From Gordonibacter sp. An230 (GTDB lineage: Bacteria; Actinomycetota; Coriobacteriia; Coriobacteriales; Eggerthellaceae), in assembly GCF_002159915.1 (NCBI RefSeq), contig NZ_NFJP01000005.1:1-64000 (forward strand): a stretch of 64,000 nucleotides of DNA, in the 5' to 3' direction. Below, one piece after another: positions 1-9,163 of this stretch (position 1 is its first letter; every line of letters begins with the position of its first letter). The notes beneath the pieces were generated by a model. It searched no databases, was not told where the DNA came from, and saw nothing but the letters and a program-made list of their open reading frames with translations. The translations under genes and the position numbers were made by a program.

Positions 1-46
1 ACTGGGTCCTCCCATCCAGGGGCTCCCCCCCCCCCCCTTTTTTTTT
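1..46 (+). terminator. Probable 3' half of a terminator cut by the window edge
   Basis: The window opens with a short GC-rich segment followed by 13 C (25-37) and 9 T (38-46). The terminator at 25698-25746 ends in the same C-run then T-run pattern, where the C run is half of a perfect stem. The matching 5' arm here would lie left of position 1, so the stem cannot be confirmed. Confidence 0.3.
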
Positions 47-1340
47 GCGCTCGGAGCCAAGGCTCTCCTCGGCCATTTCGATGAAATGCCCAATCGCATG
101 CTCCGGTGCCCCTTCGACTGGTTCTGTCGACGAGAGCGGTTCCGCAACGATGCGGGAGTTGCGGGAGTCGTCCTGCTCCCATGAGGCGTTCGGCGCTCAT
201 ATCCGCACGTGGGAGCCGACCCGCTTCGATTCCAGACCGTTCATGATTCGCATCGGCAGACGGATATTCGATGAGCGGAGCGGCTGCGTATCGATGGCGG
301 TTTGGCGGCGGATCCTCGCGGCCCTGCTGCAAAAGCGCCGATTTCGGCAGGTTGGCGGGCGGGGGCGGCGGCCGGCCGCGCGGCGTCCCCCGTCGGCCGC
401 TTCCCGACCAGGGGCTTCGCCCGGCGCGCGCAAGGCCCGGGCGGGGAAGGGCCCCCGCGCCACGCGGGAGGCGCCGAAACCGGCGGTTTTGCAGCAGCCG
501 GGCGGGGCCTTGCCGGCGGGGCCGCCGCCGGCGCGGGCCGGCCGCCGGGGGCGCGCGGCCCGCCGCGCCGTGCCCCGCGGGCGCTCCGCGGGCTCCTCTG
601 GAGGCCCCGCCCGCTTGGCGGGGAGGGGCCCAAGGCGCCCGGCCGGAGGGGCCCGGCCCGGGCCCCGGCGGGCGCGGGCTCGCGCCGGATGCGGCCCTCA
701 GGCGCGAGCGGGGCCCCGCCGCCGGGCCGTGCCCGGAGGCCGCGCCCGGCCCTCCGCGCGGCGACCCGCGGGCTCCTCGGAAGGCCCCCGCGCCCGGCGG
801 GGCGCCCCCCGGCCTCGCCGCGCGCGGGCGCGGGGGCGCGGCCGGAAATCCGGCGAGCGCCAGCCCATACCGTTCTGGGTCCGGCGGCGGACGCGTCGCT
901 TCGCTGCTGGTGCGGGATCGGCAAGGGCGGTCCGTCGAGCCGAGGTTTTGGAGCCATTCGGAGGATTCGGCGCTGCTCGTTGTGCGAGGCGCAGGCTCGA
1001 AACGAGAACCGCACCGCTGCCGGTCCGCGCCATCGCCGGTTCGGGGCGCGGATCGTAACGCGGACCGCGGTGCGGGCGTTTTTTGGGAGCAGGCCACGGT
1101 GGGGTCGGTCTCGGGAAGCGGACCTCGTCGCTGCCGGGTTCGGGGTGCTGCCGGATGCGGGGCAAGGAGCGCAATGCCGTCGAATCGCGTCGACCTTGGC
1201 TTGGGTGCGGATCGGCGATGTGCGCGCATGCGCGGAGCCTCCTATCGAAGGCGCCGGTGCCGCGCGTCGCGGTATTTGCGGATGCGCATGTGCGGTTCGC
1301 CCGCCTTCGTCGTATCTGCGTCGACTCGGGAACTTGATCG
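47..1340. other. Gene-free region with an extremely GC-rich island
   Basis: No convincing gene is present. Long open frames exist in every direction, but they encode only Ala/Arg/Gly/Pro-rich low-complexity sequence and overlap each other, as expected where stop codons are rare. From about 355 to 850 the GC content is near 88% by eye. Within it, a segment beginning CCGCGGGCTCCTC recurs imperfectly at about 587 and 766. An inverted repeat lies at 324-497. The region ends just past the stop of the LuxR gene on the minus strand, so it is that gene's downstream region. Confidence 0.6.
324..497. repeat. Inverted repeat, 25-bp arms
   Basis: The left arm at 324-348 begins CTGCTGCAAAAGCGCC. The right arm at 473-497 is its reverse complement with two mismatches in 25. 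The arms enclose 124 bp of GC-rich sequence. The 174-bp size and intergenic position resemble a non-coding palindromic mobile or REP-like element; this is inference, since no other copy lies in the window. Confidence 0.5.
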
Positions 1341-3077
1341 TTAGGCTGTCGGCCTGCTGCCTTGCACCAGGTCGATCACCTCTTGTTTCGAGTGGACCCC
1401 CAGCTTGCCGTAAATTCGCTTGACGTGGGTTTTCACAGTGTTTTCGGAAATATCGAGGTCGTCGGCGATCTCGGTGACGGACAGGCCTCGAGAGAGGCCC
1501 GCGAGCACTTCGCGCTCACGGGCGGTGAGGTCGTAAGTGCTGCCCAGATCGTTTTCAGGAAAGGGTCGCTCCGATCTTTCTCGGCGCAGTTGGGCCACGG
1601 CTCCGCAAAGCTCGCTGCGCGAATGCACCCCGAAGCGCCGGTAGAGCTTCTGGGCGTGGTACTTCACTGCGCTTTGCGAAAGATACAGCTCCTGCGCTAT
1701 GCGCGGTATCGTGCGGCCTTCCATAAAAAGGGCGAGCACGGTTGATTCTTGGTCGGAAAGGCGATAGCGAGCGGCCAGCTCTTCAAGCGAGAGGGATGGG
1801 TCCGTCCCCTCAGCGGATGCCCGCTCGGCATCGCAGTGCTCGCCGGGACCGCCCTTTTCCCCATGTCGGACGCTGTCGCGGTGGACGTTCGTCGGAAGAG
1901 GGGCGCAGCTCTGTTTTCGCGCGTCCGAGCGTCCCACCAGCCATGATGCCGCAAGCGCGACCAGGTACAATCCCCCTAGGCCCATGAACGCCGCGCTCGT
2001 GCCGGTTTCGACTAAGTGCCGCGCAAGCGCGAGCCCCGCCGCCTCCCCTGCCAAAAGGCAAATGAGTGTCAGGCAGGATACGCCTGCGACCAACGGAAGC
2101 GCCGGCACACGGGCGATCTTCGACGCTTCGCCCACCATGCAGTACAGCACGATGCCCGTGATCATGTATCCTGTGGTGACCAAGGTGCCGGACAGCCCGG
2201 GAGGCACCGTTTCGATGAGGCCTGGCAGCACGAGGAACCCGAGAGCCGAGAGCGGCAGCGCCACGCGGTAGCTCGTTTCCAGCTTGAGGGGCTGGTGAAA
2301 CACGAGGGCTGGCACCGCCATCACCACGAGCACCACGCTGGAGACGCCTTGCGTGAAGAACTGGAATTCCACGGGGTTGGCGTCGTCGAAACCTTGGCGG
2401 GCGATGGAGGACACGAGCCCGCTCACGAACGCGAACACGCCCACGGCCAGCACGCCCCGCCATAAAAGCGGTGCGATGTCGCCCGCCTGTTCGCGCACCG
2501 TGTGCTCGAGCCTCTCGGCGCGCGGCAGCTTCGCGAAGCACGCGTTAGCCGTCACGAGCGACACCGCGGTGAGGGGCAGCAGCCACGACGTGGGAAGCAG
2601 GAGCGCCACCGCCACGAGGGCGGTGGCGGCCACGTGCGTGGCGATCAGGTAGAGGTAGCTTCCGCGGTACGAGAGCAAGGGGAGCTTCGACGCCCATGCG
2701 AGCCCCATGACTCCTTGAGCCGCCCCGAGCGTTGCCGCGCCCGTCACGAACGTCGCCAGCGCTGTCGGATCCGTCGCTCCCGCGTTCGTGTGCGTGATCG
2801 CGCCTGCGACGAGCGCGAGGCCCGACAGCGCCGCCGCAGTGGCACCCGCGGCGGCGGGGACGGGCGGCAGTCCCTCCTCGTGCGAGCGCCCTCGCGCCAG
2901 CACCACGATCGCGTACGCGACGATGCGCGCGGCGGCAAGTGTGGCGAAGTAGACGTTCTCCAGCTTGGCGCCCATGCTCCCGAGGTCCGCGAACGCCGTG
3001 GCCGCATGGAAGCTCAGGATTTCGGTGAGCCAGTAAAGCGCGAACCCCGCTGCGGGGGTCGCCGGTCGCTTTCCCAT
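1341..3077 (-). CDS. Membrane-bound LuxR-family regulator with two tandem HTH domains
   Basis: A 578-residue protein. The ATG at 3077 is chosen because GGAGGG lies 7 nt upstream; the frame stays open further upstream but without a better site. The first ~400 residues are a run of hydrophobic helices, probably about twelve, like the membrane sensor part of other coriobacterial LuxR regulators. The C-terminus carries two complete LuxR/GerE helix-turn-helix domains. The first spans about 438-497 (core TIPRIAQELYLSQSAVKYHA) and the second 515-578 (core SVTEIADDLDISENTVKTHV), joined by a 17-residue linker. One HTH is the norm for this family. It is divergent from the flavoprotein at 3371, which it probably controls through the 293-bp intergenic region. 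The signal it senses is unknown, possibly the reductase substrate. Confidence 0.9.
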   Translation of the reverse strand: MGKRPATPAAGFALYWLTEILSFHAATAFADLGSMGAKLENVYFATLAAARIVAYAIVVLARGRSHEEGLPPVPAAAGATAAALSGLALVAGAITHTNAGATDPTALATFVTGAATLGAAQGVMGLAWASKLPLLSYRGSYLYLIATHVAATALVAVALLLPTSWLLPLTAVSLVTANACFAKLPRAERLEHTVREQAGDIAPLLWRGVLAVGVFAFVSGLVSSIARQGFDDANPVEFQFFTQGVSSVVLVVMAVPALVFHQPLKLETSYRVALPLSALGFLVLPGLIETVPPGLSGTLVTTGYMITGIVLYCMVGEASKIARVPALPLVAGVSCLTLICLLAGEAAGLALARHLVETGTSAAFMGLGGLYLVALAASWLVGRSDARKQSCAPLPTNVHRDSVRHGEKGGPGEHCDAERASAEGTDPSLSLEELAARYRLSDQESTVLALFMEGRTIPRIAQELYLSQSAVKYHAQKLYRRFGVHSRSELCGAVAQLRRERSERPFPENDLGSTYDLTAREREVLAGLSRGLSVTEIADDLDISENTVKTHVKRIYGKLGVHSKQEVIDLVQGSRPTA

Positions 3078-3182
3078 ATGACAGCCCTCCGCGCCGCGCG
3101 GGCGCCTCCTCCTTTTCGTACCTGTCCATGATAGCCTCTTGCAGCGCGCCGCGAGGTTGGGAATTCGTACGCAGACATGCAT

Positions 3183-3274
3183 GGGTGACGCTGTTTGGCC
3201 GTTTCGGGTGACAAAACCGTTCCGGCGCGGTCCGGTACGGAGGATGTTGGCCCAAAGTTTGTCCGGACGGGTGA
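3183..3274 (+). promoter_or_regulatory. Three GGGTGA repeats in the LuxR/flavoprotein divergent promoter region
   Basis: GGGTGA occurs at 3183-3188, 3206-3211 and 3269-3274. The palindrome GTCCGGAC lies at 3261-3268, next to the third copy. The same hexamer recurs in the other two LuxR/flavoprotein intergenic regions (9164-9169 as TCACCC; 27931-27936 and 27976-27981). These are candidate regulator binding sites by inference only. I do not see a clear -10/-35 pair here. Confidence 0.35.
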
Positions 3275-3370
3275 TGGACGCGCCGAAAACCAGCGGTCAT
3301 CATGGAGGGGCGGAGCCGCCCGGAAGGGTTGCTCCGATCGTCCGAAACCAAGGAGAGAAAGGGGACTCAT

Positions 3371-5134
3371 ATGACGAAAGGCGAGAGCGGCAAGGGCCTT
3401 TCCCGCCGAGCGTTCCTCGGCTTGGGCGCCGCAGCGGCGGTGGCGGGCGCGACGGGGCTTGCAGGGTGCGCTCCCTCTGCGAAGGAGGGGGCTGGCTCGA
3501 CCGTCGAGGGCGGCACGACGACGGGAGCGGCTGCTGGTGGAAGCTTCACCGAGTTCACGCCGTCGTTCCTCAACCCGCCCGAGCCCGTCGACGAGTCGAA
3601 GGTGACCGAGACCGTCGACGCAGACGTGTGCGTGGTGGGCCTCGGCCTGGCGGGCGTGTGCGCGCTGCGCGAGGCCGCAGACGCCGGCGTCAAGGTCGTC
3701 GGCCTGGAGAAGGGTCCGGACGTGGGCTACCGCTCCGGCGAGTTCGGCACGTTCGGCAGCGAGATCCACAAGCAGCTGGGCATCGAGCAACCCGAGACGC
3801 AGGAAGTGGTCAACGAGCTCATGCGCGTCATGGGCAACCGCCCTAACGCGCAGCTGCTGAACTACTGGATCGCCAATTCCGGCCCTGACCTGGACTGGTA
3901 CATCGGCACCGCCGAGCACGAGCTGCTGACGAGCGACCATGATGCGCCCGCCGACCCCGAGAAGCCCTACGTGTTCCCCGAGCGCTGCCCCGTGAACGAG
4001 AGCTACAACTGGCGCGAGGAGAACTACCCCTGCTTCCCCGGCATGGTGCACCTCTTGCCCGACCACGGCTGGGCCATGCACGGCACGCTCGAGGCTGCGC
4101 AGGCGGCCGGGGCCGAGGCGCGCTTCAACGTGAAGGGCGAGCAGCTCATCAAGGAAGGCGACCGGGTGACGGGTGTGTACGCCTCCGACGAGGACGGAAA
4201 CATCATCCGCGTCAACGCGAAGCTGGGCGTGGTGCTCTCAACGGGCGACATTTCCAGCAACGCCGAGATGCTCGCCTACTATGCGCCCCAGGCCACGAAG
4301 TACGGCGTGTTCTTCAGCAGCATGGACAAGGAAGGCAAGCCGGTCAACACGGGCGACGGCCATAGGATGGCCATGTGGGCCGGCGCGGTCATGGAGGACG
4401 GACCCTACGCACCGATGACGCACAGCCTGGGCACGAACTCCATCGGCATCAATCCCTACCTTATGGTGAACCAGGACGGCAAGCGCTTCGCCAACGAGGA
4501 CGTGGGAGCGCAGGAGCTGCAAAACGCCATCAAGCGCCAGAAGGGCGGCGTGTCGTACCAGATCTTCGACAGCAAGTGGAAAGAGCAGCTGTCGGCGATG
4601 CCCCAGTGCTTCGGCGGCGTGACGCACTACATACCGCCCGAGCAGGAGGCCGAGTACGAGCACGCCATCAACCACTTCGCGGCGGGCTACGCCTCCGACA
4701 CCTACTTCCAAAGCGAGATCGACGCCGGCTCCATCATCCCGGGCGACACGATAGAGGAGCTGGCGAAGGCCGTGGACATTCCCGCTGACGCGCTCGTGGC
4801 CACGGTTGAGCGCTACAACGAGCTGGCGCATGCGGGCAAGGACACCGACTTCTCCAAGACGCCGAAGCGCCTGTTCCCCATCGAGAACCCTCCGTACTAC
4901 ATCGTGCCGTTCGGCGATTCGGGCATGCTCGTGCTCATCGGCGGCATCGATTGCGATGTGGACTGCCGCGCGCTCGATGCCGAGAAGAACCCAGTTCCGG
5001 GCCTGTTCGTGGCCGGCAACACGATGGGCGGCCGCTTCCTGGTGGACTACCCTGTGACGGTTGCGGGGGCGAGTCATTCCATGGCGATGTCGTTCGGACG
5101 CCTGGCCGGCCGCAACGCCGCCGCTGGCAAGTAG
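3371..5134 (+). CDS. Exported FAD-dependent reductase (fumarate reductase/urocanate reductase flavoprotein family)
   Basis: A 587-residue protein. The start at 3371 has GGGG six bases upstream, and it puts the twin-arginine motif (SRRAFLG, R12-R13) at the usual place. A lipobox LAGC with Cys33 follows, suggesting a Tat-exported lipoprotein. The FAD-binding Rossmann motif VVGLGLAGV starts near residue 88, with the ribose-binding Glu (VVGLEKG) at 113. The C-terminal block VPGLFVAGNTMGGRF and the closing FGRLAGRNAAA are typical of FAD_binding_2 reductases. There is no FMN-binding domain, so electrons must come from another protein, and none is encoded nearby. Family members reduce double bonds in small organic acceptors; this one's substrate is not predictable. 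It is divergent from the double-HTH LuxR and ends at a terminator. Confidence 0.88.
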   Translation: MTKGESGKGLSRRAFLGLGAAAAVAGATGLAGCAPSAKEGAGSTVEGGTTTGAAAGGSFTEFTPSFLNPPEPVDESKVTETVDADVCVVGLGLAGVCALREAADAGVKVVGLEKGPDVGYRSGEFGTFGSEIHKQLGIEQPETQEVVNELMRVMGNRPNAQLLNYWIANSGPDLDWYIGTAEHELLTSDHDAPADPEKPYVFPERCPVNESYNWREENYPCFPGMVHLLPDHGWAMHGTLEAAQAAGAEARFNVKGEQLIKEGDRVTGVYASDEDGNIIRVNAKLGVVLSTGDISSNAEMLAYYAPQATKYGVFFSSMDKEGKPVNTGDGHRMAMWAGAVMEDGPYAPMTHSLGTNSIGINPYLMVNQDGKRFANEDVGAQELQNAIKRQKGGVSYQIFDSKWKEQLSAMPQCFGGVTHYIPPEQEAEYEHAINHFAAGYASDTYFQSEIDAGSIIPGDTIEELAKAVDIPADALVATVERYNELAHAGKDTDFSKTPKRLFPIENPPYYIVPFGDSGMLVLIGGIDCDVDCRALDAEKNPVPGLFVAGNTMGGRFLVDYPVTVAGASHSMAMSFGRLAGRNAAAGK

Positions 5135-5142
5135 ATGCCGCG

Positions 5143-5181
5143 CTGGGCGCGGGTCGACATGGCCCGCGCCCAGCCCCTTTT
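5143..5181 (+). terminator. Rho-independent terminator of the flavoprotein at 3371
   Basis: A perfect 11-bp stem CTGGGCGCGGG (5143-5153) pairs with CCCGCGCCCAG (5163-5173) around a 9-nt loop. It is followed by CCCCTTTT and starts 8 nt after the stop codon. Confidence 0.75.
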
Positions 5182-5719
5182 GGACCGTGCGCGCTTGTTG
5201 CTCGATCGGCTTTCGACGGCGGGCAGTCTTGCTTTCCGCGCGTCGAGGGCGGGAGCGGAGAGGGGTCCATGGCGCGGCTGCGCCGTCTCGGATGCTCAAG
5301 GTTTCGGTACGGCTTCGCGAGACGTCCGTCTGTTCCATCGGGGGCTCAATACGAAGAGCGGGCGGTTCCGCTTCGTCCCGCAGATTGCTTTGGGCGCCTG
5401 CGCTCGCTGGTTGCAAGGACGTGCGCCCGCTTCGGATTCGCGCGCTTGCGTTCGGGGCGGGCTGCCCTTTGCCGGGTTTGGCGAGCGACATTCTCAGGCT
5501 TTCTTTTGCATCGGCGAAAAGCCGTTCGCTTCAGCGCGTGTCTCATCAGGCGCAAAAGGCCCTGCCCGCTAAAGCGCGTCTGTTGCCCGGAAGTTGCCGA
5601 GGCGCTACGGCCTTGCAATCGCCTCTCGTCATTCTCGTGGAACAATGCTCACGTGAACATCGGCGAAAGCGACCGCGGGCGCTTTGACTGCGCGACCGCG
5701 AAGGGAGGCGAGACCTTTC
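5182..5719. other. Intergenic region without a recognisable gene
   Basis: It lies between the terminator and the next flavoprotein. Short frames on both strands encode Arg/Ser-rich sequence with no family resemblance. The promoter and ribosome binding site of the gene at 5720 should lie near the right end (GGAGG at 5704-5708), but I cannot place -35/-10 boxes with confidence. Confidence 0.5.
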
Positions 5720-7408
5720 ATGGTGAAAGAAGACGGTTCTCGCAGGAATTGCGAATCGGATGATGCGTTGTGCGCGAACATGTCGAATCGCACGTCGCGT
5801 GGAGGTTTGTCGCGTCGCGCGTTCCTGGCGGGGGCATGCGCGACCGGAGCGCTCGCATTGGCGGGCGAGCTTACGGCGTGCGCGCAGGAGCCGCAGCCTG
5901 CCGACCAGGGCACGGCGGACGGTGCGGGCACGGGCGGCGATGCGGCGCAGGGCGGCTCCGCGCCTGCCAACGTGGACAAGACCTACGACACCGACCTGCT
6001 CATCGTGGGTGCCGGCGGCAGCGGGCTCGCGTGCGCGGTGCAAGCGGCGCTCAACGGCACGAATTTCATTCTTGTGGAGAAAAACTCCCAGGTGGGAGGT
6101 AATGCGAGCTTCGTCGAGGGCATGTTCGCCGTCGGCTCGACGCTGCAGCGCGAGCAAGGCGTCGAGATCGACCCGGCGGACATCGTCGAGGCCGAGCTCA
6201 CGCGCGGACAGCATCGCCAGAACGGCGCGTACTGGCTCGATTTGGTGAACAAGTCGGCCGAGAACATCGATTGGTGCATCGAGCAAGGTGTTCTGTACTC
6301 GGGAACGGTCGACGACTACTACGGTGGCCTGTTCCCCACGTTCCACTGGTTCCAGGACGGGAAAGCCGAGGTGGGCTACGTCGAGCCCATGAAGGCGCGC
6401 ATCGACGAGCTGGGCGTGCAGCTGCACCTCAACACCGCGGTGAAAGGCCTTCTGCGCGATGGCGACAAGGGCCGCATCACGGGGGCGTACGCCGAGGGCG
6501 ACGAGGGCGTGGTGCGCTACAACGCGAAGGCGGTCGTGCTCGCCACCGGCGGATTCGGCGGCAACGCGGAGGTCATCGCCGAGCAGGGGTGGAACACCGA
6601 CGGCATCCATATCGTGGGCTCGCCGAATGCGGCGGGCGACGGCTACCGCATGGCCATGGATCAGGGCGCACGCGACTTCATGGCGCAGTCGGCCCAGTCC
6701 ATCCTCTACGCCATCCAGGCACTTCCGCCCATCGACTTCCACGATGCGGCTGAAAATCCCATCAACGGCTACTTCGGCATCGCGGCGGGCGGCCCGGTGC
6801 TGTGGGTGAACGAGGCGTGCGAGCGCTACAGCCGCGAGAACCTCACCGACGACAACTTGGTTTTGCAGTGCATCCCCGGCAAGGAGAACAAGGAGAACTA
6901 CGTGGTGTTCGATCAGGCCATCTTCGACGAGTTCTTCGGCACGGACGACGATGCGAGAAAGACGTTCGACGACGCGCTGTCCTCCAATGACGGCAACAGC
7001 CTTCATCGGGCCGACACGATAGCCGAGCTGGCCGACGCGTTCCAACTCGACGCGGACGCGCTTGCGGCCACGGTTGATCGCTACAACGAGTTGGCCGCTG
7101 CCGGAGCCGACACCGATCTCGGCAAACCCGCCGATCTCATGGTGCCCATCGAGACGGCTCCGTTCTATATGGCGAAGCTCACGTACAGCTACTTCTTCTC
7201 GGTCGGCGGTATCGCCACCGACAAGAACCGGCGCGTGCTCGACGGCGATCGCAACCCCATCGAGGGCCTGTACGCCATCGGCAACGACGGCAACATGCTC
7301 TACCGAAACGTCTACACCATCAACATGCCGGGCACCGCGTTCGGAAACCAGGTGAACAGCGGTCGCGAGGCTGCCAACGCCGTGCGTGACTACCTGCAAA
7401 GCGCGTAG
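5720..7408 (+). CDS. Exported FAD-dependent reductase (FAD_binding_2 family)
   Basis: A 562-residue protein. The ATG at 5720 is preferred because GGAGG lies 11 nt upstream; ATG 5780 is an alternative that gives a shorter n-region but has no ribosome binding site. The Tat motif LSRRAFLAG has its arginines at 32-33, followed by a hydrophobic stretch and lipobox LTAC (Cys54). The nucleotide-binding motif IVGAGGSG starts near residue 95, with VEKNSQVGGN after it. The C-terminal block GLYAIGNDGNMLYRNVY replaces the more common GEVTGG form, which suggests a substrate different from its neighbour's. There is no FMN domain and no adjacent cytochrome. It sits downstream of the first flavoprotein but beyond a terminator, so it is probably transcribed separately. 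It is convergent with the flavoprotein at 7592. Confidence 0.87.
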   Translation: MVKEDGSRRNCESDDALCANMSNRTSRGGLSRRAFLAGACATGALALAGELTACAQEPQPADQGTADGAGTGGDAAQGGSAPANVDKTYDTDLLIVGAGGSGLACAVQAALNGTNFILVEKNSQVGGNASFVEGMFAVGSTLQREQGVEIDPADIVEAELTRGQHRQNGAYWLDLVNKSAENIDWCIEQGVLYSGTVDDYYGGLFPTFHWFQDGKAEVGYVEPMKARIDELGVQLHLNTAVKGLLRDGDKGRITGAYAEGDEGVVRYNAKAVVLATGGFGGNAEVIAEQGWNTDGIHIVGSPNAAGDGYRMAMDQGARDFMAQSAQSILYAIQALPPIDFHDAAENPINGYFGIAAGGPVLWVNEACERYSRENLTDDNLVLQCIPGKENKENYVVFDQAIFDEFFGTDDDARKTFDDALSSNDGNSLHRADTIAELADAFQLDADALAATVDRYNELAAAGADTDLGKPADLMVPIETAPFYMAKLTYSYFFSVGGIATDKNRRVLDGDRNPIEGLYAIGNDGNMLYRNVYTINMPGTAFGNQVNSGREAANAVRDYLQSA

Positions 7409-7425
7409 AAGCTCTCGACTGCCGC

Positions 7426-7463
7426 CGCGCGACGAAGGGCGCCGAAAGGCCCTTCGTCGCGCG
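7426..7463 (+). terminator. Strong 15-bp hairpin after the flavoprotein at 5720
   Basis: CGCGCGACGAAGGGC (7426-7440) pairs perfectly with 7449-7463 around an 8-nt loop, 17 nt past the stop. No T-run follows on either strand, so it may act as an RNA-stabilising or Rho-assisted hairpin. Confidence 0.5.
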
Positions 7464-7549
7464 AGCGCCACTTCCGTGCCTGGTGAGAGGCGTGCAGGTT
7501 GCGCTTTGCCGCGAGCGCACGGGGATGTGCCTGGCGAAGCGCGGCAGGG

Positions 7550-7582
7550 CGTGCCTGCGGCGGGGTGAAGGCCGCAGGCACG
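7550..7582 (-). terminator. 12-bp hairpin after the minus-strand flavoprotein
   Basis: A perfect stem of 12 bp (7550-7561 with 7571-7582, core GTGCCTGCGGC) and a 9-nt loop begins 9 nt beyond the stop of the gene ending at 7592. There is no T-tract. Together with 7426-7463 it fills the gap between convergent genes. Confidence 0.5.
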
Positions 7583-7591
7583 ACGAAGGTT

Positions 7592-9094
7592 CTACGCCTT
7601 GAGCGCTGCCACCACGGCCTTGCCGGTGACCAGGCCGCTGCCGGCGTTGGGCGCGAGGTCGCTGCCGCTGTCGGCAACGGTGGAGCCGCAGCAGTACACG
7701 TTGGGGATGGGAGCGCCGTCCTTGTCCGTGAGCTGGCTGTCGGTGGCGATCTTCATGCCACCGTGCGTCTTGTAGCGGTAGGGGAAGTGCTTCATCGCGT
7801 AATAAGGGGCGGAAAGCGAGTTCAGGAACAGTTTCTTGCCGAATTCGGCATCCTCGCCCGCGGCCACCGAAGCGTCGTAGGAGGCGAACGTCTCCTTGAG
7901 CGTGCTGGCTGGAATGTCCATGGCGGCGGCCAGCTCGTCGAGCGAGTCGCACGGCCCCACGAGGCGGTCGGCATTGTTTTTCATGTTCATCTCGACGTTC
8001 CACTTCTGACTGCCGTTGACGGTCTGGTCGTCGAAGACGGTCCACCAGTACCCCAGCCCCAGCTCCACCGCCGCGTCGGGAGAGTCGTGGCTTTGGTCCT
8101 CCTTGATGAAGCGCCGACCCTGCGGGGTCACCTGCACCTGCGGCGAGAAGTACCCCCATACCGTCACCTGGGCGAGGTCGCTCATGCGGTTCGCCTCCAT
8201 GTCCATGTGCGCGTACTCGCCGCCGAGGGCCTTGCACATCTGATGTCCCTCTCCCATGGAGTTCACCGTGAGCGGCCCAAGGCGCGCTTGGCTGGGCAGG
8301 TACGCCGACACCATCTCTTGGTTGCACGAGAAGCCGCCGGTGGCCACGACGATCTTCTTGGCGCGGATGTCCACGGGCTTGTCGTTCTTCTCGTCGTTGA
8401 AGCGCACGCCGATGGGCGTTCCGTCGCCATCGACGATGAAGTTCGTGGCCCGCAGATTCAGCTTGTACGTGGCGCCTTTCTCCTCAAGGCCCTTTTGCAG
8501 CGGCGTGAGCACGGCCTGCATGTCGCCGATGCCGTTGCCTGGCAGCAGCATCGAGGTGGGCGCGCCCGTATCCATATAGTCAGTGATGGGCTGGAACACG
8601 GCGCCGTAGTCGGCGGCCACGCGGTCGGCCCATTCGGTTTGGTAGACGTACACGTTGTGCTTGTAGTCCATGTCGTCGGTTTCGCCCTTCTCCTCCAATA
8701 CGGGCTGGTAGGCTTTCCATTTCTCCTCGGGGTCGCCCTCGATGCCGGCATCCTTCTGCATCTTGCTGCCCGTCACGTTCATAACGCCGCACGCGATGAA
8801 GCTCTCGCCGCCCACGCGCTCCAGCTTGTCCACGAGCATGACCCGGTAGCCCGCCTCGACCGGATCCATCGCAGCCGACATGCCGGCGATCCCCGTGCCG
8901 AGGATGAGCACGTCGGTCTCTTCGCTGAACGAGACGGGAGCGGTGCCTGCAACCTGCCCGGATGCGTTCGAGCTGCTGCCGCTCGCCGCATTGCCGCTCG
9001 GCGAGCATCCTGCGAGCGTGCCCGAGGCGGCGATCACGGCGCCCGAGGCGATGGCGGCTTTCAGGAAGCTGCGGCGATCCATTGAAGCTTTCAT
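7592..9094 (-). CDS. Exported FAD-dependent reductase (FAD_binding_2 family)
   Basis: A 500-residue protein. The start at 9094 is supported by AAGGAGG six bases upstream. The Tat signal DRRSFLKAA (R7-R8) is followed by lipobox LAGC (Cys30). The FAD motif LILGTGIAGM begins near residue 63, and LVDKLERVGGES follows. The C-terminal GGMKIATDSQL and NVYCCGSTVADSGSDLAPNA occupy the place of the usual active-site and second FAD-contact blocks. It is among the shorter members of the set, lacks FMN_bind, and diverges clearly from the other four flavoproteins here. It is transcribed divergently from the LuxR at 9314 across 219 bp, the arrangement expected for a locally regulated inducible reductase. 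The substrate is unknown. Confidence 0.87.
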   Translation of the reverse strand: MKASMDRRSFLKAAIASGAVIAASGTLAGCSPSGNAASGSSSNASGQVAGTAPVSFSEETDVLILGTGIAGMSAAMDPVEAGYRVMLVDKLERVGGESFIACGVMNVTGSKMQKDAGIEGDPEEKWKAYQPVLEEKGETDDMDYKHNVYVYQTEWADRVAADYGAVFQPITDYMDTGAPTSMLLPGNGIGDMQAVLTPLQKGLEEKGATYKLNLRATNFIVDGDGTPIGVRFNDEKNDKPVDIRAKKIVVATGGFSCNQEMVSAYLPSQARLGPLTVNSMGEGHQMCKALGGEYAHMDMEANRMSDLAQVTVWGYFSPQVQVTPQGRRFIKEDQSHDSPDAAVELGLGYWWTVFDDQTVNGSQKWNVEMNMKNNADRLVGPCDSLDELAAAMDIPASTLKETFASYDASVAAGEDAEFGKKLFLNSLSAPYYAMKHFPYRYKTHGGMKIATDSQLTDKDGAPIPNVYCCGSTVADSGSDLAPNAGSGLVTGKAVVAALKA

Positions 9095-9163
9095 GGTTGT
9101 CCTCCTTGTCGATGGAAGCGGTCCTTCCGATCCGCCGTGCGCGCTCTGCGTCCGGCGACCTTT

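Noticed and set aside
45-1058. Long overlapping frames on both strands in the first kilobase
   Set aside because: They are open only because stop codons are rare at near 88% GC. The translations are low-complexity Ala/Arg/Gly/Pro and overlap each other.
5135-5683. Short frames between the first two flavoproteins as possible small genes
   Set aside because: Arg/Ser-rich translations without ribosome binding sites. The first part is a clear terminator.
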